Shown one piece after another: positions 37,709 through 59,132 of a DNA stretch of 64,000 nucleotides. Source of the DNA: Cristatella mucedo (taxonomy: Eukaryota; Bryozoa; Phylactolaemata; Cristatellidae); NCBI GenBank assembly GCA_009760855.2, contig WPIO01000229.1, forward strand, positions 84,501 through 148,500. The letters are read 5' to 3'. A program made the translations under genes and the position numbers. A model generated the notes under the pieces. The model had not been told where the DNA came from. It searched no databases and saw nothing but the letters and a program-made list of their open reading frames with translations. Position 1 is the first letter of the stretch, and each line of letters begins with the position of its first letter.

Positions 37709-40700
37709 TTCAAATTACATTATATTACATCGTATATCTACCCAATTGCGTAGGTTCACATCGCTGTAGAGTGACGCGACGACCGATCCGCCGCCGCCGC
37801 CACCGCCGAAGTTAGTGTAGAATACGCCGTCTCCCTGTCTCCTATTCTACAATTCACGCAAAGTAGAACCGGAAGTGAGTGAGTCGGGCGCCAGCGAAGC
37901 ACCCGCACGGCTCGATCTCGCTGCCGGCGGCCGCTCCACCTCGCCGTCTTCGCCGGCTCCTCCCCACTCCTTCGCCGCCGCCTCTTCTGCCTCTTCGCTT
38001 TCGGCGCTCGCCTCTTCGCCTCGCTCGCCCGCGTCGAGAGGCGGCAGCTCGCCGCCGCTTTGTCGAGACTCGACGAGCACGAATTCAAACCGGATGGCGA
38101 AGGCCTCCAGTGACAGACGGACGATCGCCAGCCCTGTGGGCGGCAGCCGTCCTAGCCTCGTGGTTGCCACTTGAGTGTTGCCTGCAAACGCAGTGCTCGT
38201 GACCGCAGCGGCTGAAGTCAACGACTGGAGCGGATGGGGTCGCTAAGCGTAGCGCCGTTCGTCTTCAACCGGCAACCTTTCAATGGCACCCCTGGTTAGC
38301 TAGGGTGAGAACGGAGGGGTGAGCGAAAAGTGAACAGGTTGCTCCCCCCCCCTGCTTCGGGAACTCATAACAACAAGCCTACAACCAGCAATTTTAATGT
38401 GACAAGAGGAGAAACAATTCTTTCGAGTTCCGACAGTACCTGGATGGAGGAGAAGACCACTTCGATGCTCTACCGCAGTCATTCGCGGTAAGGGGGAGAC
38501 AATACTTCGCTAATCCAGCGTAGGTGGAGATAATGCCACTGCTGCCACTATTTCGAGCTGAGAGATGATGAGTTTGCTGCATGTAGTTCGCAGGATCAGG
38601 ATGAGACAAGTCTCAAAGCTGAACTTATCTCAGACCATATCTGTTTCCGTCCCCTTCAGTACGAGGTCGCACGGTGAAAGCCATTAAGCTTTCTTTAGTC
38701 TCGAAGACAGATCCGATTGCTTCGTCAAAGACTAAACTTAGTGGAGATCTAGTGACTCTAATTTACATCGGATACCATGTCGAGACACATTTGTGATTAA
38801 TCTGTTTTCCAGCCATTTAGAGGCAGAGCTGCAATAGCTGCAGGAAGGAGGTGGAGCAAGCCAGGTGACCAACAGCGAGCTAGCGTCGCCGAGCGTGTTG
38901 CCAACAAATTGAACCGAGGTCTCCGAGGAGCAGGAGCAACGAGGGGCAGAGTGGAACTCCAGACCACTGATGATGCGGTGCACAGCGGTCACCAGAGCGG
39001 GTGCTTCCGGGAGATCGCGGATTCGCAGGCACCTCGGTCACCAGCCCATCACGCTGCGATCGCATGCGAGAAGTCAGTCGAGTTGAAAGAAGCAGCCAGT
39101 ATGCCGTGCAGCCGCACGCCTCATCCCCACGCTAGAGAGCGGCCTTGGACATGCTGCTGCTTACACAAATACTCATACATAACACTAACCATAACACTAA
39201 CACTAACCTGATTTAGAAATTGGAAAGGCTGATGCTCAAAATTGGCTATGCCAGCATATCTCCTGTTGAATCAGCTCGAAATCTAGGTGTCATGTTCCAA
39301 AGTGACCTCTCGTTAGACGACCACATTAGCTCCACAGTCAAATCTGCCTACTTTTAGCTACATAACATTGCTAAAATTCGGCCCGTTTAGATAAGGATAC
39401 CACGTCTAAATTGGTCCATGCATCTGCGACATCCCGACTTGATTTTTATAACTCGCTGCTTACTGGCCTACCGGCATGTGCAGTCAGGCGATTACAGCTG
39501 GTGCAAAACTACGCAGCTAGGCTTGTCAGTCGTGATCGTCGCAGTTGCCACATCACATCACTTCTCGCCGACCTGCACTGTCTACCAGTCAAGCAACGGA
39601 TCGACTCCAAGGTTTTGTCACTCACTTTTAGGTCCCTTCATTCTTTGGCTCCAGCCTATCTCTCAGATCTACTCCCCCATCAGGCCAAGCATCGTACCAC
39701 CCGCTTTTCGGAATCCAACAGTTTACCACTACCTCGTACAAACCTCAAATCCTTTGGAGACCGTGCATTTTGTTCGTATGCTCCCAAAGCCTGGAACTCA
39801 CTCCCGACTTTCGTCAGAACATCCCCTGACTTGACCACATTTAAAAAGAACTTAAAAACACACCTATTTAGGACAGCATTTAGTGGGTCCCTGCAATTCT
39901 TCCTTCATGTGCTCATGCGTGCTGACACTGTTCATGCCACTAACCACATTTGCATGCTGACCCTGTGCATGTCACCCCTAGCCATGTTATTCATGTTGTT
40001 TGTTTATCAAGCATGATATCACTCACCATTCAATTGCATTTCCCTTTGCAGCAAATATAAAGCGCCTAGAGAGAGATTGAGTTATCTGAGGGCGCTTTAT
40101 CAAGTACTTTATTAATATTATTATTGCTTAGGCTGTGAGTGCGCTATACAAAACTCTCCTTCGCAACACCCTCATAGTCTTTGTGTGTCTTTGTACAGTT
40201 ACAGACGGAGAGACATTACGCTACATTACACCCGCTGGGCGCCACAGCAAGAGGAAACATGCAAAAGCCACCGGGTGAGAGAAACACTGGCGTTAGATTT
40301 CATTACATTACATGCATCGTTACATAGCATTATCTACACCGCATCGGAGAAAGTCTGTCATCTCGGGGTGACTTCGACTTCCACATCCGGCAGTACGAGC
40401 AGGCAGCGCGTTGCACCTGGTCGCTGAGGCGAGTCGGCCGACGCGAAAAATCATGGCCGACAGCGCGAGTGGCTCGGTGAGCGGCGGCGGCAGCCAAAAA
40501 GGCGGGCAGGCCGCAGCCGCCTGCTGACACTGCGCCACTTCCGCCACGCTGCCCGGCAAGGCTAGCCAGGCTGGCGGCAGATGTGTCCCGCTACGCTGAG
40601 CGCTCGCGTCGAAAGGCGTTTAAAAGGAGGTTTAAAAGGAGGTTAATCTCTCTTTAACCTCGCTCCCTCGCCGCCCAAACGAGCGAGCGAGCGAGCGTCG

Positions 40701-40802
40701 GCGACCAGTGAAGAACTTACCGTTGCTACTGCCGTCGTCGCCGCCGTCGCCCGCGCTCAGCGAAGCCGCGAGGGTGAAAGGAATAAGTGCCGAAACGAGC
40801 AT
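26098..40802 (-). CDS. Membrane-anchored ADAM/ADAMTS-like zinc metalloprotease (M12B)
   Basis: Twelve coding exons: 40721-40802, 37940-38181, 37742-37834, 34381-34554, 32804-32881, 31503-31681, 31365-31396, 30312-30420, 29775-29921, 28584-28683, 27298-27511 and 26098-26384. They sum to 1737 nt (578 residues plus stop) with consistent phases. Order: signal peptide (MLVSALIPFTLAASLSAG); M12B propeptide (IVRLSLEAFAIRFEFVLVES); furin site RYKR at 140-143; reprolysin domain with zinc site HELAHNLGAVHD (His325, Glu326, His329, His335) and Met-turn YIMG (Met351). Then comes an ADAMTS-type cysteine-rich module (FDPDEQC, CDGHWCTLEDGSC, LLPGTACGG, RWCIDGLCV), a transmembrane helix at about 494-512 and a tail of about 65 residues. 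All catalytic residues are present, so it should be an active secretory-pathway ectoprotease. There are no thrombospondin repeats. Least certain parts: the exon 2/3 edges and the 32-nt exon. Confidence 0.85.
26700..26777. repeat. (CT)n microsatellite
   Basis: An almost pure CT run in the last intron of the metalloprotease gene. Confidence 0.95.
27036..27194 (-). repeat. 159-bp inverted repeat, left arm
   Basis: It is the exact reverse complement of 27998-28156 by base-by-base reading. It lies in the intron after exon 10. Confidence 0.93.
27298..27511 (-). CDS. Metalloprotease exon 10 (Cys-rich module)
   Basis: TTGCTGCAG/GCT to CCAAG/GTCAGC, 214 nt, from phase 0 to phase 1. CDGHWCTLEDGSCHL, LLPGTACGGGGG and RWCIDGLCVP place the paired cysteines. 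Skipping it would shift the frame before the transmembrane exon. It lies between the arms of a 159-bp inverted repeat. Confidence 0.88.
27960..27995. repeat. 14-bp perfect hairpin next to the inverted repeat
   Basis: gttttatatatcga, loop gctgggcg, then tcgatatataaaac. It ends 2 bp before the right arm. Confidence 0.92.
27998..28156 (+). repeat. 159-bp inverted repeat, right arm
   Basis: The right arm lies in the intron before exon 10, with 803 bp between the arms. It is directly preceded by a small perfect hairpin. Confidence 0.93.
28584..28683 (-). CDS. Metalloprotease exon 9 (start of Cys-rich module)
   Basis: ACTAG/C to CCA/GTGAGT. LLGEMFDPDEQCSMLIRDGS then RAC matches the L-x-G-x-x-Y-D-x-D-x-Q-C ... 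S-x-x-C opening of ADAMTS cysteine-rich modules. Confidence 0.87.
28885..29040 (-). mobile_element. SINE family B copy
   Basis: gctggtttaacagcatctcg (tail side), ggcgacagaagagcctttac-like body, gcaggattcgaacccacgac (B box). It lies in a metalloprotease intron. Confidence 0.78.
29656..29683. repeat. Perfect 28-bp palindrome
   Basis: cttgggcgtggctcgagcca followed by cgcccaag reads the same on both strands. It lies at the edge of the 84-bp duplication. Confidence 0.93.
29671..29838. repeat. 84-bp in-frame tandem duplication at a splice donor
   Basis: Copy 1 from 29671 and copy 2 from 29755 share agcacgagaacctgt and ctgatctgcg blocks and both contain a usable minus-strand donor (GTAGGT and GTGGGT). 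The period is 84 bp, that is 28 codons. Confidence 0.88.
29775..29921 (-). CDS. Metalloprotease exon 8 (third zinc His and Met-turn)
   Basis: The acceptor CCATTACAG/T restores LGAVHD. SESGYIMGPLL carries the Met-turn. The exon ends SMYLHL at CTGAG/GTGGGT. A second donor 84 bp further on (29691) gives an in-frame longer form. Confidence 0.87.
30312..30420 (-). CDS. Metalloprotease exon 8a (zinc-site helix)
   Basis: The acceptor CACCATAG/GC leads into GGTYEAGICRGQYRVSV and FTIAHELA. The donor CACAA/GTAAAG splits the Asn codon of HELAHN. It contributes two of the three zinc His and the catalytic Glu. Confidence 0.88.
31365..31396 (-). CDS. Metalloprotease 32-nt microexon (tentative)
   Basis: Exon 6 ends in phase 2 and the zinc-site exon begins in phase 1, so a piece of 3n+2 nt is needed between them. 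CATGCTCTCAG/ ... CGAG/GTTTGA gives exactly 32 nt, reading CLDLARHLVR across the junctions with the expected D-L pair. Confidence 0.5.
31503..31681 (-). CDS. Metalloprotease exon 6
   Basis: The acceptor GGCTTTCAG/ATT is phase 0 and the donor CTAA/GTAAGT is phase 2. It reads RNSSDGEDVSLFEAVL ... ALRSWSLNYDHLAVFT, the segment preceding the D-L block of the catalytic domain. Confidence 0.85.
31838..31990. mobile_element. SINE family A copies head to head
   Basis: A minus-strand copy (31838-31923) meets a plus-strand fragment. Arms 31885-31923 and 31944-31982 are near-perfect reverse complements of 39 bp around a 20-bp loop. Confidence 0.8.
32059..32094. repeat. Perfect 36-bp palindrome
   Basis: ccagcgagttgcttggcg is followed immediately by its own reverse complement. 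It lies in the metalloprotease intron between exons 5 and 6. Confidence 0.93.
32804..32881 (-). CDS. Metalloprotease exon 5
   Basis: It is 26 codons, phase 0 on both sides (GCTTTCAG/GTG, CCG/GTGAGA). VNAIYSSLSLSDLEIRVDLV is the V-N-x-I-Y-x-x-L ... I-x-V-x-L-V-G element of M12B proteases. Confidence 0.85.
33088..33176 (+). mobile_element. SINE family B, partial
   Basis: The tail ctgtataaataaggctgttg aatcagct is preceded by a degraded body with tgcttgagccctgcagcagg. Confidence 0.6.
33955..34125 (+). mobile_element. LINE family 1 3' end
   Basis: ccccttaaccatgttattca, tttgcagcaaatgtaaagcg, the hairpin (gagattgagttctctcggggcgctttatc) and an ATT run. Confidence 0.85.
34381..34554 (-). CDS. Metalloprotease exon 4 (furin site, start of catalytic domain)
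   Basis: It is 58 codons between CTACTGCAG and TCA/GTAAGT. It opens with RYKRQSG, a furin-type R-x-K-R site, then VNVNVRVLAIIERGLFVHYC, the first strand of the reprolysin fold. Confidence 0.85.
35380..36600 (+). mobile_element. LINE family 1, RT C-terminal half and 3' UTR
   Basis: The copy has FYADDTQLYLCFDPSQP, then NDNKTNLLVMGKPSVIQKL, FVTSRLDICNSLLADLP, LAPAYLSDILP and APKAWNSLPTCVTTS, then the 3' UTR. A stop follows SAYF, and shifts show it is dead. It lies in the metalloprotease intron between exons 3 and 4. Confidence 0.92.
36600..36885 (+). mobile_element. LINE family 1 3' end, second copy in tandem
   Basis: A second run of the same 3' UTR (cctatttaggacagcattta ... ctttatcaagttcattatta) directly follows the previous one. 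Confidence 0.85.
37742..37834 (-). CDS. Metalloprotease exon 3 (propeptide end)
   Basis: GDGVFYTNFGG, a Gly run and SVVASLYSDVNLRNW match the F-Y-x-G-x-V ... S-x-V-A-x-S motif near the end of M12B propeptides. The donor TGG/GTAGAT is phase 0. An alternative acceptor would extend it to 37846. Confidence 0.68.
37940..38181 (-). CDS. Metalloprotease exon 2 (propeptide)
   Basis: The acceptor CGTTTGCAG/GC completes a Gly codon. It encodes NTQVATTRLGRLPPTGLAIV and the propeptide strand LEAFAIRFEFVLVES, then an acidic Glu/Ala-rich stretch. The donor GAG/GTGGAG is weak; it was chosen because it gives phase 0. Confidence 0.7.
39200..40120 (+). mobile_element. LINE family 1 3' half
   Basis: ESARNLGVMFQSDLSLDDH, LLTGLPACAVRRLQLVQ, APKAWNSLPTFVRTSPDL, then a full 3' UTR, hairpin and ATT run. 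It lies in intron 1 of the metalloprotease. Confidence 0.92.
40125..40325 (+). mobile_element. LINE family 2 3'-end fragment
   Basis: ggctgtgagtgcgctataca, acagttacagacggagagac and an ACATT-rich tail directly follow the LINE 1 copy. Confidence 0.7.
40721..40802 (-). CDS. Metalloprotease exon 1 (signal peptide)
   Basis: ATG at 40802 starts a hydrophobic leader, and the exon ends at AACG/GTAAGT in phase 1. The frame is open further upstream, but the signal peptide makes this ATG the best start. It sits in a CpG-rich block, the likely promoter. Confidence 0.8.
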
Positions 40803-41330
40803 GGACGCCGCCCGAGCTCTGGCCGGACCGGAAACGCGGTGCGTCGAGCCGTCGAGCTGCCTCCGTGCTTTTACGCCAGCCTCGAAGCCGGCGCATTCCG
40901 TAGGCATACTGTCGGCGCATCCCGGCTTTTGCCGGCAGGACGCGATGTGGCGTCGGCCGGAGAGAAACGCGCGCGCAGCGAACCTCGGCGTGGCGCCCAG
41001 CCGATAGTTCGGCCGCGCAGAGCTTCCGCCGAAAGTCTCGGCTCGCGCCAGCGGAGTCCGTGCAGCGCGCGTTTCACTCGCGGACGACGAAAGAGAGTCG
41101 AACGCATGAGGGCGTAGGCGGAAGCGAACGCCGCATGCCTTGGCGACGCGCACTCGCACAATCTTGGTCGAGTTGAGTAACGCTTTATTCGTCGCGCGAC
41201 TAGACGCTGGTCGCCATCGTTTCCTTGAAAGGATAGGAATGCGTACAGCTGCCTATATAGTCCGGATATCGGCCACTGGAGTCGCGCCGCCAGCGCATCA
41301 TGTGACGGACAGAAGCTACGCCCTCTCTTC
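40803..41330. promoter_or_regulatory. CpG-rich 5' region of the metalloprotease gene
   Basis: CpG-dense sequence immediately upstream (minus strand) of the signal-peptide ATG, likely the 5' UTR and promoter. No TATA box was identified. Confidence 0.45.
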
Positions 41331-41334
41331 TGTC

Positions 41335-43110
41335 ACAAAAGTACGAACCACAAGGACCCACAAAATGCTGTGAGAAACGAGTGCGTTTTTAGCTTCTTTC
41401 AAAATTTTGTCACGTCAGGCGATGTCCTGAAGTCAGTCGAGAGTAAGTTCCAGCCTTTGGGAGCATACAAACTATAGTATAGACACGATCCCCAAGGAAC
41501 TTGAGGTTCGTACGAGGTATATGTAGCTAAATGATTGGATTCAGAAAAGCGGCCGGTACGGTACCTAGCCTGTTCGGTGAGTAGTTCTGTGAGGTAGGCT
41601 GGAGCCAAAGAATGAGGGACCTAAAAGTGAGTGACAGGACCTTGAAGTCAATCCGTTGCTTGACTGGAAGCCAGTGCAGGTCGGGCGAAGTGGAGTAATG
41701 TGGCAACTGCGACTCTCACGACAGACAAGCCTAGCTGCAGAGTTTTGCACCAGCTGCAATCGCCTGATCGCACATGCCAGTAGGCCAGCAATCAGTGAGT
41801 TACAGAAGCCAAGACGGGATGTTACAAATGCATGGACCAACTCAGATGTGGTATCCCTATCTAAACAAGCCCGAATTTCTATCAATGTTATGTAGCTATA
41901 AGTAGGCAGACTTGATTGTGGAGATGATGTGATCGTCTAACGAAAGGTCACTCCGGAACATGACATCTAGATTTCGCGAATATTCAGCAGGAGATGTGCC
42001 GGCAGAGCCGATTTTGAGCATACTTCGTTTGCCCATAACTAGTAAGTTAGTTTTATCATCATTCAATTTAAAAATGTTTGCTACCATCCATGTGTGGATG
42101 TCATCAATACATGCAGCAAGGGAGTTGAGAGAATTCGACGTGCTGGATGGCTGGGTGATCAAAGCAATGGTACAACTGAGTTTCATCTGCAAAGAAGTGA
42201 AAGCCTAGATTATACCTGGAAGCCACATCAGCAAGAAGGAAAATATAAACCGCGACAAGAATGGGAGCAGCACAGAGCCCTGTGGTACCTCATATTTAAG
42301 AGATTTCTCGTATGATCTTTGTTCATTTATATTAATACGCTGGAGTGTCCCACTGAGATAGGACCTGAACGATTGCTGTGCAGTGCAAGTGATGCCCGGG
42401 CGAGATGAGAAGCGCTCAATTTTGCATGCTGACCCGGTGCATGTCACCCCTAACCATGTTATTCATTTTGTTTGTTTATCAAGCATGATATTACTCACCA
42501 TTCAATTGCATTTCCCTTTGCAGCAAATGTAAAGCACCTAGAGAGAGATTTGAGTTCTCTGAGGGTGCTTTATCAAGTGCATTATTAATATTATTATTAT
42601 TATTATTAAGAAGAACTTGGTGATCGATAGTATCAAAAACTGCCAAAAAATCGAGCAAAACAAGCAAAGAGACTTTACCTAAATCTGCACTCCTAAGCAG
42701 GTCGTTATACACCAGAAGCAATGTTGACTCTGTGGAGTGATTAGCTCTATAACCAGACTGGAACTTATTAGCAAGGTATGAAGTTTCAATATATGAGTTT
42801 CAGCTAGTCTGCCACGACTCGTTCCAATGTCTTTGATAGGAACAGAAGAAGGGAGACTGAGAGGTAGTTGCTCAAGTTTTCTTGGTCTGGTGCTGCTTTC
42901 TTCAGTAGTGACCTGACTATAGCCTTCTTGAAAGGTGCTGGAACATGACCGAGGCTAATGACACATTTATTATGTTAGTTATGCATGGCAGCAGCAGATC
43001 CACACATCGCAAAAGCAGGACAGTGGGAATATGGTCCAGAGGACTAGTTGTCTTCTTTGATTGGGATATGAACTTCAGGACGAGGTCACTAGTGGCCATG
43101 GTTTGCCCAT
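41335..43110 (-). mobile_element. LINE family 1, long broken copy with a nested insertion
   Basis: From 43110 downward: SQSKKTTSPLDHIPTVLLLR (pre-RT), LLVLLDFLAVFDTIDHQVLL, the RT remnant (SFRSYLSGTLQRININEQRS), LNDDKTNLLVMGK, and FVTSRLGFCNSLIAGLLACA. It is interrupted at about 42420-42607 by another LINE 1 3' end in the opposite orientation. It lies between the metalloprotease and Rab6 genes. Confidence 0.88.
42420..42607 (+). mobile_element. Nested LINE family 1 3' end
   Basis: tgcatgctgacccggtgcat, the hairpin and an ATT run lie inside the minus-strand LINE. Its ends join the broken RT sequence (gagaagcgctcaa ... agaagaacttggtgatcg). Confidence 0.85.
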
Positions 43111-43187
43111 AACTAGCAAGGTAATTCTATCATAATTCAAATAAGAAACGATTGCATGAGCAAGGCAATCAGATTGCCATAGTAATG

Positions 43188-43376
43188 GATTGCATAGTAA
43201 CAGCCTTGCAGTACGATTGCATAGTAACAGCCTTGCAGTACGATTGCATAGTAACAGCCTTGCAGTACGATTGCATAGTAACGGCCTGGCAGTACGATTG
43301 CATAGTAACGGCCTTGCAGTACGATTACATAGTAACAGCCTTGCAGTACAATTGCATAGTAACGGCCTGGCAGTAT
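43188..43376. repeat. 27-bp minisatellite, 7 copies
   Basis: The unit is gattgcatagtaacagcctt gcagtac with 1-3 changes per copy. The period is nine codons, so several frames stay open over it. A degraded copy precedes it at 43171. Confidence 0.95.
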
Positions 43377-44247
43377 GACACATAGAAGGCCATTCATCTA
43401 CTAAGGTCACATTTATTAGCAAGTGCTCCACAGCATCAATGACTGACTTCGCCTGGCTCGAAACTAAACAAATCACATGCAGTTCGTGTGACAAAAAGTA
43501 AACGGCCGCGACATGCTTACAAAAAAGGGGAAATTCGAACAAGCTCATTGTCCCACACGAAACAATAATGACGTGCCACATCGCTTAACGGTGTCCTGTC
43601 AAGGCCACTGACAAGGACACCGTGCCTCCATTAGCCGTTACAAATCTAGCAAAGTGAAACATCCTTTATGACCTACGAAGGCAAATGCAAACGAAACAAC
43701 ACAGACCTGTTATGTCCGGGATATCGGTATTCTTTGCAAAGGGCAAGCAAGTCATATCTCAATAATGACTGTTTTGCCGATGAAATAATAAACATAACAA
43801 GTGATCAACATTAAGGCCCTGTACAACATTAAGCCTTGCCAGAAAGCAGAGCAGATCGAGGTCAGAGGGATCTAGGATGTGTCGGGCGCCGCCGATCGTC
43901 CGGATCGGTCCAGCAGCCGATTCTAGGCCGCTGCTACCAGGGGTGATCCCCCCTGCCAGCGTAGCCACGAGTAACCGTCAGTCGGCACTCAGCTGACCCG
44001 ACAAACGGGACTGGGGGGCACATCGAGCTAGCAATGGATGGATTATCACAATTCGCGTCACGAACGCGATTTGTTCCACGACGGCTTGAGATGCTAAGCA
44101 GTCACAAATGTTGGAGACAGAAACTAGTGGCGGTGACGGTGGCGGAGGTGATGCCGGCGGTGCCTCTGCATATGAGATCCACGAGCGACCATGCCACGGA
44201 TCTCAGAGATCCGCTGATCTCAGAGGCTCCTCGAGCATCGGCTCCGC
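43377..44247. other. 3' flank of Rab6, no other gene
   Basis: It probably includes the Rab6 3' UTR. A possible minus-strand AATAAA lies at 43412-43417, about 830 bp past the stop. An imperfect hairpin lies at about 43590-43622. Confidence 0.45.
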
Positions 44248-56750
<12,503 letters not shown>

Positions 56751-57224
56751 GTGCGACTCGTAAAGAATCCCCGGCTTAGCCCAATCAGTCAGCGGATGCC
56801 ACAGCTAGGTGGGCCACCGGATAATGCAGCCCTTCCGATGGCGAGCCTCGTTCGGGAAAACAGCTGACGACACCATTCGTTATCCGGTTCGCGCGACCCC
56901 GCCCGTCAAGGCCAATCGGGGCTGGACGCGTGCGATGATCTGCATGCTGACGGCGAGGCGAGCTGCTGCTGCTGCTGCTGTCGCTGCTGCTGCTGCTTGT
57001 TGTCGGCGGGCATTCGGCCTCCGTCGCTGCCGGCGCAGCAGTCAAATTGGCGGTAGTAAAACGAGGTCCGGCCGCTAGCGCTATCTTGCACCTCGCCGCT
57101 GTGGCAGCAGGCGATCCCATTCCGATGCCCATAGAAGCCTAGTAACGGCGGCGCGGAAGACGAGCACGAGCGTCTTCCGCGCCACGCAGCTTCGTTGTTA
57201 TGAGGGCATCCGCTCGCTGGCCGT
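56751..57224. promoter_or_regulatory. CpG-rich 5' region of Rab6
   Basis: Upstream (minus strand) of the Rab6 ATG; likely 5' UTR and promoter. It contains a (CTG)n run at 56961-56998 and a perfect 13-bp hairpin at 57150-57183. Confidence 0.45.
57150..57183. repeat. Perfect 13-bp hairpin
   Basis: ggcgcggaagacg, 8-nt loop agcacgag, then cgtcttccgcgcc. Confidence 0.92.
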
Positions 57225-57405
57225 GCAGCGGTGGCGGCGCGGTTTATCCTGGGGACTGCCTTCTTTCTCTGGACCCGGGTCGTGGGTTCGAGTCGTGCAG
57301 TGATTGGTTCCGCCCGTACTGCCTGCCGACTGCAAGCGGTGGCGATAGTCGCTAAGGCTCTTCTGCCTCAATGCAAATGAGGCTGTTGAATCAGCTAACC
57401 ATTCT
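57225..57405 (+). mobile_element. SINE family B copy
   Basis: gtcgtgggttcgagtcgtgc (B box), ctgcaagcggtggcgatagt and the tail aatgcaaatgaggctgttga atcagct. Confidence 0.82.
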
Positions 57406-57834
57406 ATTTCCATCGGTGCTAGTCACTGGATCCCGAGCGCGAACGAGCTATGCGTCGCCTGCTTAGTCAAAGCGTCGGCCGCGGTTCCGGCCATTCCCGA
57501 CGGTGCCAGCCGCCACCGCCGCCAAACGAGAAACGCACGAGCCTTTTTAGGGTGCTCGCGTCAGCCGAACGCTTCACTCGCAGCACGCGCAGTGAAGCGA
57601 AACGAACTCGAGCGCCATGTTGCTCCACTTTAACTTTCGCTGCCCCGCTACTGCCCTTCGCGGTACCTGGCTCTAGGCCAAGCTGGTTGAGCCTTGATCC
57701 TTGCATCCTTTTGCAGCCTGCCGCTGCGTAAATCGTACAGTCGGAGCAGAGACAGAGGGAGAGAGGAAAGAGAGGAGAGGGAGAGATAGAGAGGCGTTAG
57801 ATAGGCCGCAGCTTGCCTGTCTTGGTAGCTGTCG

Positions 57835-57905
57835 GATGTAATGTATTGTAATGCAATGTGTCTCCGTCTGTAACTATACAACTATGAGGGTGTTGTGCAG
57901 GAGTT
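57835..57905 (-). mobile_element. LINE family 2 tail fragment
   Basis: gtaatgtattgtaatgcaat followed by gtgtctccgtctgtaactat and acaactatgagggtgttgtg. Confidence 0.65.
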
Positions 57906-57925
57906 GTCTATAAAAAAATTATCTA

Positions 57926-58083
57926 AAAGCTGATATAATAGCCTTTTTTATATAGCGGCTGAAGACCCTTTACTGCTCTCTCCACCGTTTGCTGTGGCAA
58001 TACAGGATCGCCACTGCAAACGGTGGAGAGAGCGGTAAAGGGTCTTGAGCCGCTATATAAAAAAGGCTATTAAATCAGCTTTT
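57926..58083. repeat. Long near-perfect palindrome of SINE B 3' halves
   Basis: Arms of about 70 bp (gccttttttatatagcggct with its complement; ctgctctctccaccgtttgc with its complement) surround a short centre caatacaggatcg. Each arm is a SINE B-like 3' half pointing outward. Confidence 0.87.
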
Positions 58084-58091
58084 ACATAAAA

Positions 58092-58318
58092 AATGTCGTC
58101 CTTGATGTGCTTATGCGTGCTGACACTGTGCATGCTGCCACTAACCACATTTGCATGCTGACCCTGAGCATGTCATCCCTAACCATGTTTTTTATGAAGC
58201 ATGATGTTACTCATCATTCAATTGCATTTCCCTTTGCAGCAAATGTAAAGCGCCTAGAAAGAGATTGAGTTCTCTGAGGGTGCTTTATCAAGTGCATTAT
58301 TATTTTTATTATTATTAC
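58092..58318 (+). mobile_element. LINE family 1 3' end
   Basis: gtccttgatgtgcttatgcg ... gtaaagcgcctagaaagaga, the hairpin and an ATT run. Confidence 0.87.
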
Positions 58319-58324
58319 AAGCCT

Positions 58325-58640
58325 CAAACTCGACTGAGTCAAGAGAGCAGTTGAGGTTGTGAGTACCACGGACATAGCAGCTCAGGATGGTTGGACAGGA
58401 GGTGCCACAGTCGGCAGCAAGAGAGTAGGTGTCGTTGCTTAAGAATTGTGGAAGCCAGTTCCACAGTCTAGGACCTGCAGAGCTAAAGCTTCTGTCGCCA
58501 AAGGTCTTTTAGCGGAGGAATGGAACAGCTAATTTATCGTTCATAAAGGACTTGAGAGCCACGATGAGGCTGAAACTGGTGCAGCAGTTCTGCTAGGTAT
58601 GAAGGAGCCAAGCCGTGGCCTCGGCCTTGTGGGTCAGCGT
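58325..58640 (-). mobile_element. LINE family 2 fragment
   Basis: ctaggacctgcagagctaaa and LAPSYLAELLHQFQP match the 59.2-60.4 kb copy. The remaining 58640-59060 is unassigned. Confidence 0.78.
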
Positions 58641-59062
58641 AAGAATTATGCTCTTTGTTCCTTCTTTCGGTGCCCAGCCACCGTTCGGCCACCGGCGCCC
58701 AACACACAGCCATGGGGAGTTGACTTCTGATAGATGGCACTCGCTTCCCACCGACTTACTAGAGTGCTTATTAATCTCCCCTGCCGCTGCAGTAGTCAAT
58801 CCAATATCTTCGGTTTTAAGTCCAGTCTCTCGGCATCCATGCTGCAGTCTGCACCTGGGAGGAAGGAGATGGCAGCATCCAGAACTAGACAGCACTGCTT
58901 CAGACCAGTCCATGCCTGGTCGGCTCGAAAGTTGACTTCGCTGCAGCTCCGATGACCGAAAATCTTTTCTGGTCATCTATGACCTGACTAAAGACAATGC
59001 AACACGGGATATTGATAGGGCAGCAAGCTGGACTTTTTTGTCTGACCCCATCTCTGTCTGTC

Positions 59063-59065
<3 letters not shown>

Positions 59066-59132
<67 letters not shown>
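59066..59132. repeat. (CT)n microsatellite
   Basis: A pure CT run that joins directly to a LINE 1 tail hairpin (ctctaggtgctttacattta) and probably expanded from it. Confidence 0.95.

Noticed and set aside
40803-41159. N-terminal extension of the metalloprotease upstream of the signal peptide
   Set aside because: The frame is open but Arg/Ala-rich and CpG-driven; the hydrophobic leader immediately after ATG 40802 is the better start.
43188-43376. CRISPR array
   Set aside because: The repeats are contiguous with no unique spacers, and the DNA is animal. It is a minisatellite.
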